64,000 nt of DNA from Desulfovibrionaceae bacterium (GCA_009773665.1 WSYE01000005.1:28738-92737); one strand, 5' to 3'. Counted from the first letter of the stretch, positions 24,797 to 34,650 are shown. A program made the numbers and translations. Notes: generated from the sequence alone by a model not told the origin.

Positions 24797-26557
24797 ATGT
24801 CGCAGGATCAGATCGCCTTCTCCGAGCTGTTCACCGACCTGGTGATCGACATCATGGCCCTTGCGGGCAACCCCGGTGAATGCGGGGAATACATCGCCAC
24901 GCAGGTGCGCAGCCTCATAGGGGTGCGCACGGTGCTCATCCTGCAATGCGACCGGCAGCTGGATGACGACGTCCATCGCGTGGTGGCGGTCGTGCCTGAG
25001 CGGCGCAGGGCTCTGGGAGAAACTCCCGAGCTGAACCGCCTCGCGAACATGAGCCACCACATGGACAAGGCCACCTACATAGGGCCGCAGAGCCCTCCAG
25101 GCTCAGGCTGGGACCTGTTGCAGACGCTTGGCATCGGCGAATCGGTCGTCATCCCGCTGTGCTATTCGGGGAACCGGGCCGGGGTGATGCTACTCCTGGA
25201 TCTCATGGACAAACGGGGCACCGGGACGATCCTTCGCACACTGGACAAGCTGGCCCCGGTGCTGGCGCTCATTCTGCGCAACGCGTCGCTGTATTCGGGT
25301 CTCGAGGAGCAGGTGGCCCAGCGAACCAACGAACTCATGAAGGCCAACGAAGCCATCACAGAGAGCGAAGAGCGCTACGCCCTGGCTCTGCGCGGAACCA
25401 ACGACGGCATCTGGGACTGGAACCTGCGCACGGGTGAGGTGTATTTCTCGTCCCGCTGGAAGGAAATCATCGGATACGGGCAGGACGAGATTCCCAATGA
25501 GTTCGACCAGTGGAAAACCCGCCTCCATCCAGACGACGTGGACCAGGCCATACACGCAACCCAGCGCTGCGCAAGCGGCGAAGCCCCCTCGTTTGAGGTG
25601 GAATTCCGCCTGCGCCACAAGGACGGCGGCTATCGCTGGATTCTGGGCCGGGGAGCATCGCTTAAGAACGAACAGGGAGAGGTGGTGCGCATGGCGGGAG
25701 CGCACACCGACATCACCGAGCGCGGGCGCATGATGGACGTGATGCTCCAGACGGAGAAGATGATGAGTGTGGGTGGCCTTGCCGCTGGCATGGCCCACGA
25801 GATCAACAATCCCCTGAGCGGCATTCTGCAGAACGTCCAGGTGATGGCGCGACGCCTCACCATGGACACTCCCGCCAACATCCAGGCCGCAAACGAGGCC
25901 GGGTGCTCCCTGGAAGCGATCAGAAGCTACATGGAGAAGCGCGAGATTTTGGCGTCCCTGGACGCCATCCGCGAAACGGGGTGCCGGGCGGCCCGCATCG
26001 TGTCCAGCATGCTCGAGTTCAGCCGCGCCAGCACCAGCAACAACACGTGCGCGAACATCAACCAGCTGCTGGACAAATCTACAGAGCTCTGCGCCACGGA
26101 CTATGACCTGAAAAAGAAGTACGACTTCCGCAACATCCGCGTGGTCAAGGAATACGACAGCAACCTGCCGGCCGTGCCCTGCTCGGACACCCAGATCCAG
26201 CAGGTGTTCATGAACCTGCTGGCCAACGCCGCCCAGGCCATGACCGACACGCCCGCCCCGGCCATCACGCTACGCACCGCCACGGAGAGCGCCCACGTGC
26301 GCGTGGAGATCGAGGACAACGGGCCGGGCATGCCGCCAGAAGTGCGCAAGCGCGCCTTTGAACCGTTCTTCACCACCAAGCCCGTGGGGGAAGGCACGGG
26401 CCTTGGCCTCTCGGTCTCCTACTTCATCATCGTCAACAACCATCACGGGGACATCGCGGCACAGTCCGTTCCCGGCGGCGGCACGCGCGTAGTCATACGC
26501 CTGCCGCTTGCCCAGGCGTCCGCCACGGACGTCAGCAGGAATCCCGCCTCCTCATAG
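24797..26557 (+). CDS. GAF-PAS sensor histidine kinase
   Basis: The 586-aa cytoplasmic protein has a GAF-like domain (about 10-165), a short coiled linker, a PAS domain with PAC-type ending (about 193-310) and a histidine kinase core: H-box with His334 in [11 protein letters not shown], an N-box [11 protein letters not shown]1 DNGPGM and G2 GTGLGLS. A helical insertion between the two halves of the dimerisation region (around 355-385) is longer than usual. No membrane segment and no receiver domain is present. It begins one base after the DUF1638 stop, so it is part of the corrinoid operon, yet no response regulator is encoded nearby. Confidence 0.88.
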   Translation: MSQDQIAFSELFTDLVIDIMALAGNPGECGEYIATQVRSLIGVRTVLILQCDRQLDDDVHRVVAVVPERRRALGETPELNRLANMSHHMDKATYIGPQSPPGSGWDLLQTLGIGESVVIPLCYSGNRAGVMLLLDLMDKRGTGTILRTLDKLAPVLALILRNASLYSGLEEQVAQRTNELMKANEAITESEERYALALRGTNDGIWDWNLRTGEVYFSSRWKEIIGYGQDEIPNEFDQWKTRLHPDDVDQAIHATQRCASGEAPSFEVEFRLRHKDGGYRWILGRGASLKNEQGEVVRMAGAHTDITERGRMMDVMLQTEKMMSVGGLAAGMAHEINNPLSGILQNVQVMARRLTMDTPANIQAANEAGCSLEAIRSYMEKREILASLDAIRETGCRAARIVSSMLEFSRASTSNNTCANINQLLDKSTELCATDYDLKKKYDFRNIRVVKEYDSNLPAVPCSDTQIQQVFMNLLANAAQAMTDTPAPAITLRTATESAHVRVEIEDNGPGMPPEVRKRAFEPFFTTKPVGEGTGLGLSVSYFIIVNNHHGDIAAQSVPGGGTRVVIRLPLAQASATDVSRNPASS

Positions 26558-26574
26558 CCCCGCTCCGAAGGCTC

Positions 26575-27075
26575 TCAGTCCTTTTTCGTATGACCTGAAG
26601 CCTGACCCGCCCTGGTCGACAGGCTCCCCAGGCGTTCGCGCACCAGCAGCAGCACCTCGTGGGCCAGACGAACGTCCGCTTCGGGGATGCCCTGCATGAT
26701 CTCGCGCTCTATGTCCACGGCCGTGCGCACCAGCTCTTCCAGGTACGGTTCGGCCTTCTGGGTTAGAAGCACGTGCTTCATGCGGCGATCGCCCGGCACG
26801 GGTTCGCGCCTGACCCAGCCCGAGGCCTCCAGCCTGTCCAGCAGACGGACCAGCGTCGGTCCCTCCACGAAGATGGCCTCGGCCAGCTCACGCTGGGTCA
26901 GGGGCTTCTGGTTGCAGGCCAGGGCTCCGATCACGCTCAGCGTGGCCTTGGAGAGCCCCAGCGGCTTGAAGCGCTCGTCGATACGCGCACGAAAGGCTTT
27001 GGCCACCTCGTGCGCGGTGAGGGCGAAACCATCCGCCCCCTCCCGAGTCAGCGCGTGGAGTTGTTCTCTGCTCAT
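26575..27075 (-). CDS. MarR-family transcriptional regulator
   Basis: The 166-aa protein has the MarR winged-helix layout: an LSVIGALACNQKPLTQRELAEAI helix-turn-helix, recognition helix VEGPTLVRLLDRLEASGWV and a wing with RREPVPGDRRMKHVLLT. It is the last gene of the efflux operon; its start overlaps the RND gene stop by four bases. It most likely represses that operon and is relieved by a pump substrate. A palindrome upstream of the adaptor gene (31535-31550) is the best candidate operator. Confidence 0.9.
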   Translation of the reverse strand: MSREQLHALTREGADGFALTAHEVAKAFRARIDERFKPLGLSKATLSVIGALACNQKPLTQRELAEAIFVEGPTLVRLLDRLEASGWVRREPVPGDRRMKHVLLTQKAEPYLEELVRTAVDIEREIMQGIPEADVRLAHEVLLLVRERLGSLSTRAGQASGHTKKD

Positions 27076-30000
27076 TCCTCGTCGGTTTTCGGCTTACGGC
27101 TAAAGTACTGTCCAGCCCCGATAATAAGTTTGAAGAACACAGGGATGAAGAACGGCGCGAGCAGCGTGGCCCCGAGCATTCCGCCGATGACTCCCGTTCC
27201 GATGGCGTGCCTGCTGTTGGCGCCCGCACCGGTGCTGATGGCCAGCGGCACGCAGCCCAGCACGAAGGCCAGGGAGGTCATGATGATGGGCCTGAAGCGA
27301 AGGCGCGCGGCCTCCACCGAGGCTTCAAACAGGGAAAGCCCCTGCTTGTGCCGGATGACCGCGAACTCCACGATCAGGATGGCGTTCTTGGCCGCAAGGC
27401 CGATGAGCGTCACCAGCGCAACCTGGAAGTAGATGTCGTTGGAGAGCCCCCTGCCCCAGGTTGCCAGGATGGCCCCGAACACCGCGAACGGCACGGCCAG
27501 CACCACCGCAAACGGCAGCGACCATTTCTCGTACTGGGCTGCCAGGATGAGAAACACCATGATGATGCCCAGGAGGAACACCAAGGCCGAGGAGCCACCG
27601 GCAGCCTTCTCCTGGTAGGACGAGCCGGACCAAGCCAGGCCGAACTCCTGGGGCAGCACCTCGGCCGCCACGGCTTCCATGGCGGCCATGGCCTGCCCGG
27701 AGCTGTAGCCCGGTGCGGGTGCGCCCATGAGCTTGGCTGCGGGGAACACGTTGAAGCGCTCCATGACCTCCGGGCCGCTGGACTGGGTGACGTCCACCAG
27801 CGCGGGCAGCGGGATCATCTCGCCCTTTTTGGTGCGCACGAACACGTCGCGCAGGGCCTCGGGGCGGTCGCGGAACTCGGCTTCCGACTGGAGCGTCACC
27901 CGGAACGTGCGACCGTATTTGTTGAAGTCGTTCACGTAGTAGGCACCGAAGGTGGCCTGCATCACCTCGAACACGCTGGAAACGCTCACGCCGTGGGCCA
28001 GGGCCTTGTCGCGGTCCAGCTCCACGTGCAGCTGGGGGACGTCCGCGCCGAAGGTGGTGGATACGCGGCCCAGTTCGGGGCGCGTGGCCGCCGCCGCGAT
28101 GATCTTGGCGACCATGGCGGCCAGGGCCTTGCTGTCGCCCTCGCCCCGGTTCTGGATGTAGGCCTCGAAACCGCCGGTGGTGCTCATGCCGCTGATGGGC
28201 GGCGGGTTGAAGGCCAGTATCAGCCCGGCTGGCTGGGACATGCCGAAGCCGAAGATGCGCTTCACCAGGTCGAAGGAGCTTAATCCCGGAGCCTTGCGTT
28301 CGTCCCAGGGTTTGAGCGTTATGAAGGACGTGCCGTAGTTGGAGCGGTTGGCCCCGGTCAGGGCGTCGTAGCCCGCGAAGGTGGCCGCGTCCTGCACGGC
28401 GGGGTCTTTCAGGGTCATGGCGTCCAGGGTGTCGGTAAGCTCCCGGCTTCTTTTGAGAGACGAGCCGTCGGGGAGGATGGTGGCCGCGATGATGAACCCC
28501 TGGTCCTCGTCGGGCAGCATGGACCCAGGTACCAGCTTGAACAGGCCAAACGTGGCCGCGCACAGAATGGCGAACAGCCCGAGCGCGATCAGCGGTTTTT
28601 CCAGCAGGAAGCGCACGCCGCCCACGTAGGTGTCGGTCACCTTGGTGAAGCCGGTGTTGAACATCTTGAAGAAGCCGCGCGGCTGCTCGTGCAGGTCGGG
28701 CAGCAGGATGGCGCACAAGGACGGCGTCAGCGTCAGGGCAACGATGCCCGAGATGACCACGGACACCGCGATGGTGATGGCGAACTGCTTGTACATCTCG
28801 CCAGTCAGTCCGCCCATGAAGGCAACGGGTACGAACACCGCGCACAACACCAGCACGATGGCGATGATCGGCCCGGTGACTTCCTCCATGGCCTTGGCCG
28901 TGGCGTGTTTGGCGCTTAAACCTTCTGAGCGCATTATTCGCTCCACGTTTTCCAGCACCACGATGGCGTCGTCCACCACGATGCCGATGGCCAGCACCAT
29001 GCCGAACAGCGTCAGGGTGTTGATGGAGAAGCCCAGGGCGTACATGCCCGCGAAGGTTCCTATGATGGACACCGGCACGGCCATGAAGGGGATCAGCGTC
29101 GCGCGGAAGTTCTGCAGGAACAGGTACACCACCAGGAACACCAGGAGCATGGCCTCACCCAACGTCTTGACCACCTCGTTGATGGAGACGCGCACGAACT
29201 TGGTGGTGTCGTAGGGAATGTTGTAGGTGATGCCCGCCGGGAAGCGCTTGGAGAGCTCCTCCAGCTTGGCGTGCACCAGGTCGGCGGTGGCCAGGGCGTT
29301 GGCGCCCGGAGCCAGGAACACGCCCATGGGCACGGTGGGCTGACCGCCGCGCTTGCCGGAGAAGTTGTAGTCGCGCGCGCCAAGCTCCACACGGGCCACG
29401 TCCTTCAGACGAAGCGACGAGCCGTCCGGGTCGGAGCGCAGGATGATGTTCTCGAACTCCTCGGCGGAAACTAGACGCCCCTTGGTGGTTACCATGAAGT
29501 TCATGTCCACCCGGGCGGCTGTGGGCTCCTGGCCGATACGCCCGGCCGCGTACTGGGCGTTCTGCTCACGGATGGCGGCTGCCACGTCGCCGGGGGTAAG
29601 CTTCAGCTGCGCCAGCTTGTCCGGGCGCAGCCACACGCGCATGGAGTAGTCCTGGTTGCCGAAGATCACCGCGTCGCCAACGCCCGGCAGGCGGCGCAAC
29701 TCGTCCAGCACGTTCACCAGGGCGTAGTTGCTGATGAAGACCGTGTCGTAGCGCCCATCGCGCGAGTCCATGGTCAGGACCTGAAGGAAGTTCGAGGACT
29801 TCTTGCTGACCGTGACGCCCTGGCGGCGCACTTCCTCGGGCAGGGAGGTCAGGCCCGACTGCACGCGGTTGTTCACGTTGATGGTGGCCTGGTCCGGGTC
29901 GGTACCCACGGAGAAGACCACGGAGATGGAGATGGAGCCGTCACCCGCACTTGTTGAGCGCATGTACAGCATGCGGTCCACGCCGTTGATCTGCTGCTCC

Positions 30001-30197
30001 AGAGGCGCGGCCACAGTCTGGGCGATCACTTCGGGGCTCGCGCCCGGATAGGAGGCCCGCACCTGCACTTCTGGCGGGATGATGTCGGGGTACTGCGAAA
30101 TCGGCAGCACGTTCATGGCCACAAGTCCGGCCATGAGGATCACCAAAGAGAGAACCGTGGAGAAAATGGGACGGTTCAGGAAAAAGCGTGCCAGCAT
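27072..30197 (-). CDS. RND multidrug efflux transporter (AcrB/MexB-type, HAE1)
   Basis: The 1041-aa protein has the length and order of HAE1 pumps: a first helix after FFLNRPIFSTV, two large periplasmic loops, and twelve membrane helices. The fourth helix carries GIVVDDAIVVLENVER with the paired Asp residues of the proton relay. LDRDKALAHGVS in the porter domain and GLAAKNAILIVEFA in helix ten are also typical. It exports drugs or toxic compounds by proton antiport as a trimer with the adaptor encoded just upstream. No outer-membrane channel gene is present in the operon, so a TolC-like protein must come from elsewhere. Confidence 0.95.
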   Translation of the reverse strand: MLARFFLNRPIFSTVLSLVILMAGLVAMNVLPISQYPDIIPPEVQVRASYPGASPEVIAQTVAAPLEQQINGVDRMLYMRSTSAGDGSISISVVFSVGTDPDQATINVNNRVQSGLTSLPEEVRRQGVTVSKKSSNFLQVLTMDSRDGRYDTVFISNYALVNVLDELRRLPGVGDAVIFGNQDYSMRVWLRPDKLAQLKLTPGDVAAAIREQNAQYAAGRIGQEPTAARVDMNFMVTTKGRLVSAEEFENIILRSDPDGSSLRLKDVARVELGARDYNFSGKRGGQPTVPMGVFLAPGANALATADLVHAKLEELSKRFPAGITYNIPYDTTKFVRVSINEVVKTLGEAMLLVFLVVYLFLQNFRATLIPFMAVPVSIIGTFAGMYALGFSINTLTLFGMVLAIGIVVDDAIVVLENVERIMRSEGLSAKHATAKAMEEVTGPIIAIVLVLCAVFVPVAFMGGLTGEMYKQFAITIAVSVVISGIVALTLTPSLCAILLPDLHEQPRGFFKMFNTGFTKVTDTYVGGVRFLLEKPLIALGLFAILCAATFGLFKLVPGSMLPDEDQGFIIAATILPDGSSLKRSRELTDTLDAMTLKDPAVQDAATFAGYDALTGANRSNYGTSFITLKPWDERKAPGLSSFDLVKRIFGFGMSQPAGLILAFNPPPISGMSTTGGFEAYIQNRGEGDSKALAAMVAKIIAAAATRPELGRVSTTFGADVPQLHVELDRDKALAHGVSVSSVFEVMQATFGAYYVNDFNKYGRTFRVTLQSEAEFRDRPEALRDVFVRTKKGEMIPLPALVDVTQSSGPEVMERFNVFPAAKLMGAPAPGYSSGQAMAAMEAVAAEVLPQEFGLAWSGSSYQEKAAGGSSALVFLLGIIMVFLILAAQYEKWSLPFAVVLAVPFAVFGAILATWGRGLSNDIYFQVALVTLIGLAAKNAILIVEFAVIRHKQGLSLFEASVEAARLRFRPIIMTSLAFVLGCVPLAISTGAGANSRHAIGTGVIGGMLGATLLAPFFIPVFFKLIIGAGQYFSRKPKTDEE

Positions 30198-30210
30198 GAT
30201 GAGTTCCGCC

Positions 30211-31467
30211 TTATCCCGTTTTCCCGGCAGGGGCCTGGGTCTTGCCCCCCTGGCCGCCTGCCCCGTTCTGGCCCGAAGGCGCGGACTGGGCGGGAGTGGC
30301 TGGCTGGTCGATGTCGCGCGGGCGCACGGGCGCTCCGGGGCGCACCTTGATGACGCCCTCCACGATCACCCGTTCGCCGGAGTTCACGCCGGTTTCCAGC
30401 AGGTAGTTGTTGCCGAGCGTCGCGCCAAGCGTCACCGGGCGCGGCTCCACAGTATCCTTGGCGTTCACCACCCAGACCATGGGACCCTGCTGGGTGCGCA
30501 GCACCGCGCCCTGCGGGACGGTCATGGCCTGCTTGAGCACCGCGCCGAGTAGCTTGGCACGCACGAACTGGCCGGGCAGTATGTCACCCGAGGGGTTGGG
30601 CAGCTCCGCCCTGGCTTTCACCACGCCGGTCTGGGCGTCCACCTGGGTGTCCATGAAGTTGATGCGGCCCGAGTGGGGATATTCCGTGCCGTCGGAAAGC
30701 AGCAGGCGCACCTCGAAGTCCCCGCCCTTGGGGAACACGATGCGTCCCTCGGCGCGGTCCTTGCGGAACTTCATGGATTCCGCGCCGGGTATGGAAAAGT
30801 TCACGTATACCGGATCGATGCGGTTGATAGTGGTCAAAAGGCTCGAGTCCGCCGTGTTGCCGATGAGGCTGCCTTCGGACTTGGTCTCCTTGCTGGTGAT
30901 GCCCGTGATGGGGGCCTCCACCCGCGTGTAGCTCAGGTTGAGGCCCGCCTCGCGCACCTTGCCCTGGGCAGTGCGCACGTCGGCGGTGGCCGCCTCGTAC
31001 TCGGTCTGGGCGTCGTCGATGTCCTTCTGGCTTATGACGTCGGCCTGGCGGAGCTTTTTCATGCGGTCCAGGTTGCGTTTCGCACTGGCGAGCCGCGCCT
31101 CGGACTGGCCGAGCGCGCCCTTGGCCTGCTCAAGCGTTGCCTTCAGCGGTTCGGGGTCGATTTCGAAGAGCAGGTCGCCCTGTCGGACCTTAGCGCCCTC
31201 CTCGTAGGCGCGGCGAAGCAGGATGCCGCCCACGCGGGCGCGCACCTGAACCTCGCGCGAGCCGGAAACCTGTCCCACGTACTCCAGATCAAGGGGAATA
31301 TCTGCGCTGACCAGGGTCTTCACCACCACTTCCGACGGCGGCGGAGCACCGGCACCGGGCGTCTGGCCGGAACTGTCCTTTCCGCAACCGGTCGCGCCCA
31401 ACAACGACAGCAAGGCAACGAGCGGCAGCAACAGACCAAGCCCACGCTCATGCATGAACAGCTTCAT
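30211..31467 (-). CDS. RND efflux periplasmic adaptor (AcrA/MexA-type lipoprotein)
   Basis: The 418-aa membrane-fusion protein has a lipoprotein signal (LLSLLGATGC), a lipoyl/barrel-sandwich half-motif (VQVRARVGGILLRR with FEIDPEPLKATLEQA), a long alpha-helical hairpin (about 110-190) and beta-barrel and membrane-proximal domains. It bridges the RND pump to an outer-membrane channel. I chose the ATG at 31467, nine bases after GGAGG; the ATG three codons upstream abuts the ribosome site. The C-terminal tail is Pro/Gly/Gln-rich. It is the first gene of the efflux operon. Confidence 0.93.
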   Translation of the reverse strand: MKLFMHERGLGLLLPLVALLSLLGATGCGKDSSGQTPGAGAPPPSEVVVKTLVSADIPLDLEYVGQVSGSREVQVRARVGGILLRRAYEEGAKVRQGDLLFEIDPEPLKATLEQAKGALGQSEARLASAKRNLDRMKKLRQADVISQKDIDDAQTEYEAATADVRTAQGKVREAGLNLSYTRVEAPITGITSKETKSEGSLIGNTADSSLLTTINRIDPVYVNFSIPGAESMKFRKDRAEGRIVFPKGGDFEVRLLLSDGTEYPHSGRINFMDTQVDAQTGVVKARAELPNPSGDILPGQFVRAKLLGAVLKQAMTVPQGAVLRTQQGPMVWVVNAKDTVEPRPVTLGATLGNNYLLETGVNSGERVIVEGVIKVRPGAPVRPRDIDQPATPAQSAPSGQNGAGGQGGKTQAPAGKTG

Positions 31468-31534
31468 AACGTGCATCCTCCGGGGAAGCTCCCGCCACTG
31501 GGACCAGCGGGCGGGCGAAATAGATAGCATCCGA

Positions 31535-31550
31535 TTAGCTAGCTACCTAA
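31535..31550. promoter_or_regulatory. Candidate MarR operator
   Basis: A 16-base imperfect palindrome centred on TAGCTAGCTA with outer arms TTAG/CTAA. It lies 68 bases upstream of the efflux adaptor start, the expected place for the regulator encoded at the end of the same operon. Confidence 0.5.
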
Positions 31551-31835
31551 CTATACAACCCGGAGTCGTCAAGTGATAGGACGGGAGACGAAGAATTGGC
31601 GGAAAGCTGAAACCCAGACGAAGGGGTTCACCCCGTCGCATGGCGATCGCCTTCAGCGCCGCGCGAGGCAGTCCATCCCGGCCCGCTCCTTGGCTAAACC
31701 TGGGCAGGCCGGGATGAACCCGTGTCGCGGTCGTGAACAACATGAACATGTTTTCCACGAACACAATCAATAGTCTCTTAACTTAGAAACACACCTCGTA
31801 TGAACGTAACGTGAGAACGCCACACGAGGGAAAGC
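31551..31835. other. Intergenic region without a supported gene
   Basis: It lies between the efflux promoter and the stop of the secreted-protein gene. It holds no frame with a ribosome site and motif, and no strong hairpin was seen. Confidence 0.45.
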
Positions 31836-33089
31836 CTATTGCGTTCCGAGAAGCTTTTGCGAACAGTTTTCGGTCAGCTTCCATCCCATCCGCTTCATCT
31901 GGCGCTTCGTCTCAGGGCTTACCTTGCCGGTCGTCCAGAACTCCACTCCCTTCACCGAAAGCCCCTTGGAGGCGTCATTCAGCGCCCGCGCAACCGTCTG
32001 GGTGGCGGGCGTCCAGGCCAGATAATCCAGCGGGAAGGCCAGCACCAGGGTTCCGTCCTGCTTCATGGCCCCCACGAAGCGCCCCAGGGGCATGAAGCCC
32101 TCCAGCCGCGCCACGCCCTTGTCGTATCCCGCGTACATCTGGCTCATGCGCTGGCGGAACAGAGCCAGATCCTGGTTGTTGGTGTGCACCAGGAAGCTCA
32201 CGAAGGCGTCCTTGTTTTTCACGTTCGGCATGGACTCCAGGGCCTTGACGATCCTGGTCTGCTGCGTGGGCGTGAAGTCTTCGTTGTCGATGAACAGTTC
32301 GGCCACGGAAGACGACACGCCCATGTCCTTGAGCGACTGCCGGTTCTGACGCCTCAAGTCTTCCGGCGCGATGGCCACGTCTATCTCGCCCAGCACTGCC
32401 GACCCGCTCACCGCGCCCACCGCGATGCCCACGCCGCCTGGAATCAGGGCCTGGAGCGCGCTGCCGTTGATGCTCCCCGCGTATCCGGCGGTCGAGACGT
32501 CATCCAGATGCTGCTGCAACACCGGGTTGCTGGAATACGGGTCCACGCCGAACTGCTTGGCGTACTCGCGCTTGGTCTGGGAGAAGCCGACCAGCTTCTT
32601 GAAGCGGTTGTCCTCGTACTTGCTTGGGTTGCTCTCCACCAGACTCTCCTGGGCGCGCGCGAACATCTTGCCCACGCCGGAGAGCGCCCCGCTCACGGAA
32701 TCGATGGGATGCACCACCAGATTGGCTGCGCCCTGCACGGTCTGAACCCCCTTGCCCGCCAGGGAGCCCCCGAACTCACTGGAGGAACTGACCTGCTCCA
32801 TGGCGGCCATGGCCTTGACCTCCGCAATGCGGGTATGCAGGAGCGCCGTGGACACCACGGTGAAATCGCCGAAGCGCGAGTGCAGCACATAGGTGTTCAG
32901 GTAGCCGTCGTTGGTGACGATGTTGTCCACCCGGTAATCCTTCCCGGACAGGAGGGATTTAGGCAGGACGGTGGAAGCCTCGAATGTCGGCGGGGATTCA
33001 AATTCCTGCGCACAGGCCGGATTAGCGGCAAATATGATGAGGGCGAACACGGCGGACAGTGACATGAGGGCGGCTTTTACATGCGTCAT
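31836..33089 (-). CDS. Secreted protein of unknown function
   Basis: The 417-aa protein has a signal peptide (ALMSLSAVFALIIFAANPACA) and no later membrane helix. The mature part includes a YLNTYVLHSRFGDFTVVS strand-rich start, a helical VKAMAAMEQV stretch, a Gly/Ala/Ile-rich segment (GSALQALIPGGVGIAVGAVSG) that could be membrane-active, and a helical C-terminal half. I do not recognise the family. The start at 33089 follows AGGA; an upstream in-frame ATG at 33128 lacks a ribosome site. It is monocistronic, downstream of two other envelope proteins on the same strand. Confidence 0.7.
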   Translation of the reverse strand: MTHVKAALMSLSAVFALIIFAANPACAQEFESPPTFEASTVLPKSLLSGKDYRVDNIVTNDGYLNTYVLHSRFGDFTVVSTALLHTRIAEVKAMAAMEQVSSSSEFGGSLAGKGVQTVQGAANLVVHPIDSVSGALSGVGKMFARAQESLVESNPSKYEDNRFKKLVGFSQTKREYAKQFGVDPYSSNPVLQQHLDDVSTAGYAGSINGSALQALIPGGVGIAVGAVSGSAVLGEIDVAIAPEDLRRQNRQSLKDMGVSSSVAELFIDNEDFTPTQQTRIVKALESMPNVKNKDAFVSFLVHTNNQDLALFRQRMSQMYAGYDKGVARLEGFMPLGRFVGAMKQDGTLVLAFPLDYLAWTPATQTVARALNDASKGLSVKGVEFWTTGKVSPETKRQMKRMGWKLTENCSQKLLGTQ

Positions 33090-33220
33090 GGGGTTCCTAT
33101 CGCGGGTTTGTACGGCTGTTGTTTTCATCTGCGTACAATAATAAAAGAAAAGGGTCCAGGCAGACAGGGATGCGCCCCTGCCTGCCTGGACCGTCGGTGT
33201 AAGACTTCAGCCCGCTGTTC

Positions 33221-33865
33221 TTACGGGCAGGATATGACCTTATAGTATGTGTCTCCGCCCTTGCGGACTTCCTGGTAGCACTGACCGTCCGCGCTGTAGA
33301 CCGTGCCCCCCGAGGAATTGGACACCGCGATGGCTGCTGCCGGAAGGATGGTCAGCATCGCGCCCAAGGCCATGCCCGCAGCAACGCCCGACCCCGAGGG
33401 GCCGTAGTACCCTCCGTAGCCGTAGGCGGGAGCAACCGGCACGGGAACCGCCACCGCGCCGCGCGGCGCGGCCACGACCCCACCGTAAGGACCGCGCGCG
33501 ACAGCGCCGTAAGGTCCAGCGGCGGCTGCGGCACCCCCCGGACCCCGCACAGCGGCTCCCTGCGGTCCGCGCACGGCTGCCCCGCCTCTTGGCCCCACGG
33601 CGGCAGCGCCTCTGGGACCTGCGGCGGCAACGCCACCGCGCGGCCCGACACCCACGGCTCCGCGCGGCGTCTGGGCCACGGTCCCGCCTCTGGGGCCGGT
33701 AGACACACTGGCGCGTCCGCCTCCGCCTCCTCCGCGTCCGCCGCCCCTGGCCTCGCTGTCAGTCGGCCTGAGCCAGTCGCCCATGAGGACAAGCCCCCCC
33801 GTCAGCCACAGCACCAGCACCAGCGAAACGGTCCGTTTCGCGGCGCGCATGGTTTCGGGTTTCAT
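33221..33865 (-). CDS. Exported Gly/Pro/Arg repeat protein
   Basis: The 214-aa protein has an N-terminal hydrophobic signal (VSLVLVLWLTGGLVLMG), a Gly-rich stretch and then about ten imperfect repeats of the type GPRGGAAVG / GPYGAVARG. A hydrophobic helix (SGVAAGMALGAMLTILPAAA) and a C-terminal domain with two Cys (GQCYQEV, VISCP) follow. The repeats are collagen-like in composition but not strictly Gly-X-Y. The ATG at 33865 follows AGGAGG and lies eight bases after the DUF2092 gene stop, so the two are co-expressed. It is probably an envelope structural protein; function unknown. Confidence 0.72.
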   Translation of the reverse strand: MKPETMRAAKRTVSLVLVLWLTGGLVLMGDWLRPTDSEARGGGRGGGGGGRASVSTGPRGGTVAQTPRGAVGVGPRGGVAAAGPRGAAAVGPRGGAAVRGPQGAAVRGPGGAAAAAGPYGAVARGPYGGVVAAPRGAVAVPVPVAPAYGYGGYYGPSGSGVAAGMALGAMLTILPAAAIAVSNSSGGTVYSADGQCYQEVRKGGDTYYKVISCP

Positions 33866-33873
33866 GTGCCCTC

Positions 33874-34650
33874 CTACTTGCCGGACTTCGCGCCGGTGAT
33901 GACTGCGTCGTCGCGGGTGAAGTCGGCTGGAGCGGTGAAACCGAAGGCGTCCAGGGACGACTCGCCCGTCTTCCAGCCGCTGAGCACGGCGGTGAACTGC
34001 GGGGAACTGCGCAGCTTCTTCTCGGTGATCACGATCTTTCGCGGCAGGGCGCTCGGGCCGTCCTCCACCCAGATCTGCCAGTCCACGTCCTTGCCCTGGA
34101 AGAACAGGTGCTCGCACACCGTGCCGCGCACCTTGGACTTGCCAACGTAATAGCCTGCGACGCCTTTCAGCTTGGAGCAGGTATCGTTGGAGAGCAGGTC
34201 GCCCAGGGGGGATTCAATCCCGTAGGTGGCGGCCAGCATGTCCATGAGCGCGTCCGTGTCCATGGCCGCAGCGAGTTGGCCATAGACTTTCTTGTCCGGC
34301 AGCGAGAGGGTGAAGGTCTTGCCGTCGAACACCGAACTGGCCTGGATATCGTCGCCCGCCGTGGCGATCCTGAAGGCCCCAGGACGCAGGACTGACACGT
34401 CCATCACGCGTCCGGCCTGGATCTTGGAGCCGTCCTGATAGACCTTGTCCACGGTCAGGTCCGCCCGGAAAGTGTAGCTTTTGAGGGCCCCGAGCGCCTT
34501 GCAGGCCTTGTCGAGGACTTGAGCGGCTTTTTCTTCGATAACGGGCGTCTCGGGAACATCAGCTTTCTTCTTCGCGGCAAGACCCAGGCCGGGCAGGGCC
34601 AGAAGACATGCCAGCGCGACCGCGAAAGCCGCCTTGGGAGCACAGCGCAT
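33874..34650 (-). CDS. DUF2092-family periplasmic protein
   Basis: The 258-aa protein has a cleavable signal peptide (AFAVALACLLALPGLGLAA) and then a beta-rich domain that matches the DUF2092/LolA-like pattern: ALGALKSYTFRADLTVD, RPGAFRIATAGDD, FDGKTFTLSLPDKKVY and a final LPRKIVIT strand. LolA-like folds bind lipid acyl chains, so a lipid-carrier role is possible. I chose the ATG at 34650 with GGAGG five bases upstream; two upstream ATGs at 34662 and 34665 are weaker. It heads a two-gene unit with the Gly-repeat protein. Confidence 0.75.
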   Translation of the reverse strand: MRCAPKAAFAVALACLLALPGLGLAAKKKADVPETPVIEEKAAQVLDKACKALGALKSYTFRADLTVDKVYQDGSKIQAGRVMDVSVLRPGAFRIATAGDDIQASSVFDGKTFTLSLPDKKVYGQLAAAMDTDALMDMLAATYGIESPLGDLLSNDTCSKLKGVAGYYVGKSKVRGTVCEHLFFQGKDVDWQIWVEDGPSALPRKIVITEKKLRSSPQFTAVLSGWKTGESSLDAFGFTAPADFTRDDAVITGAKSGK

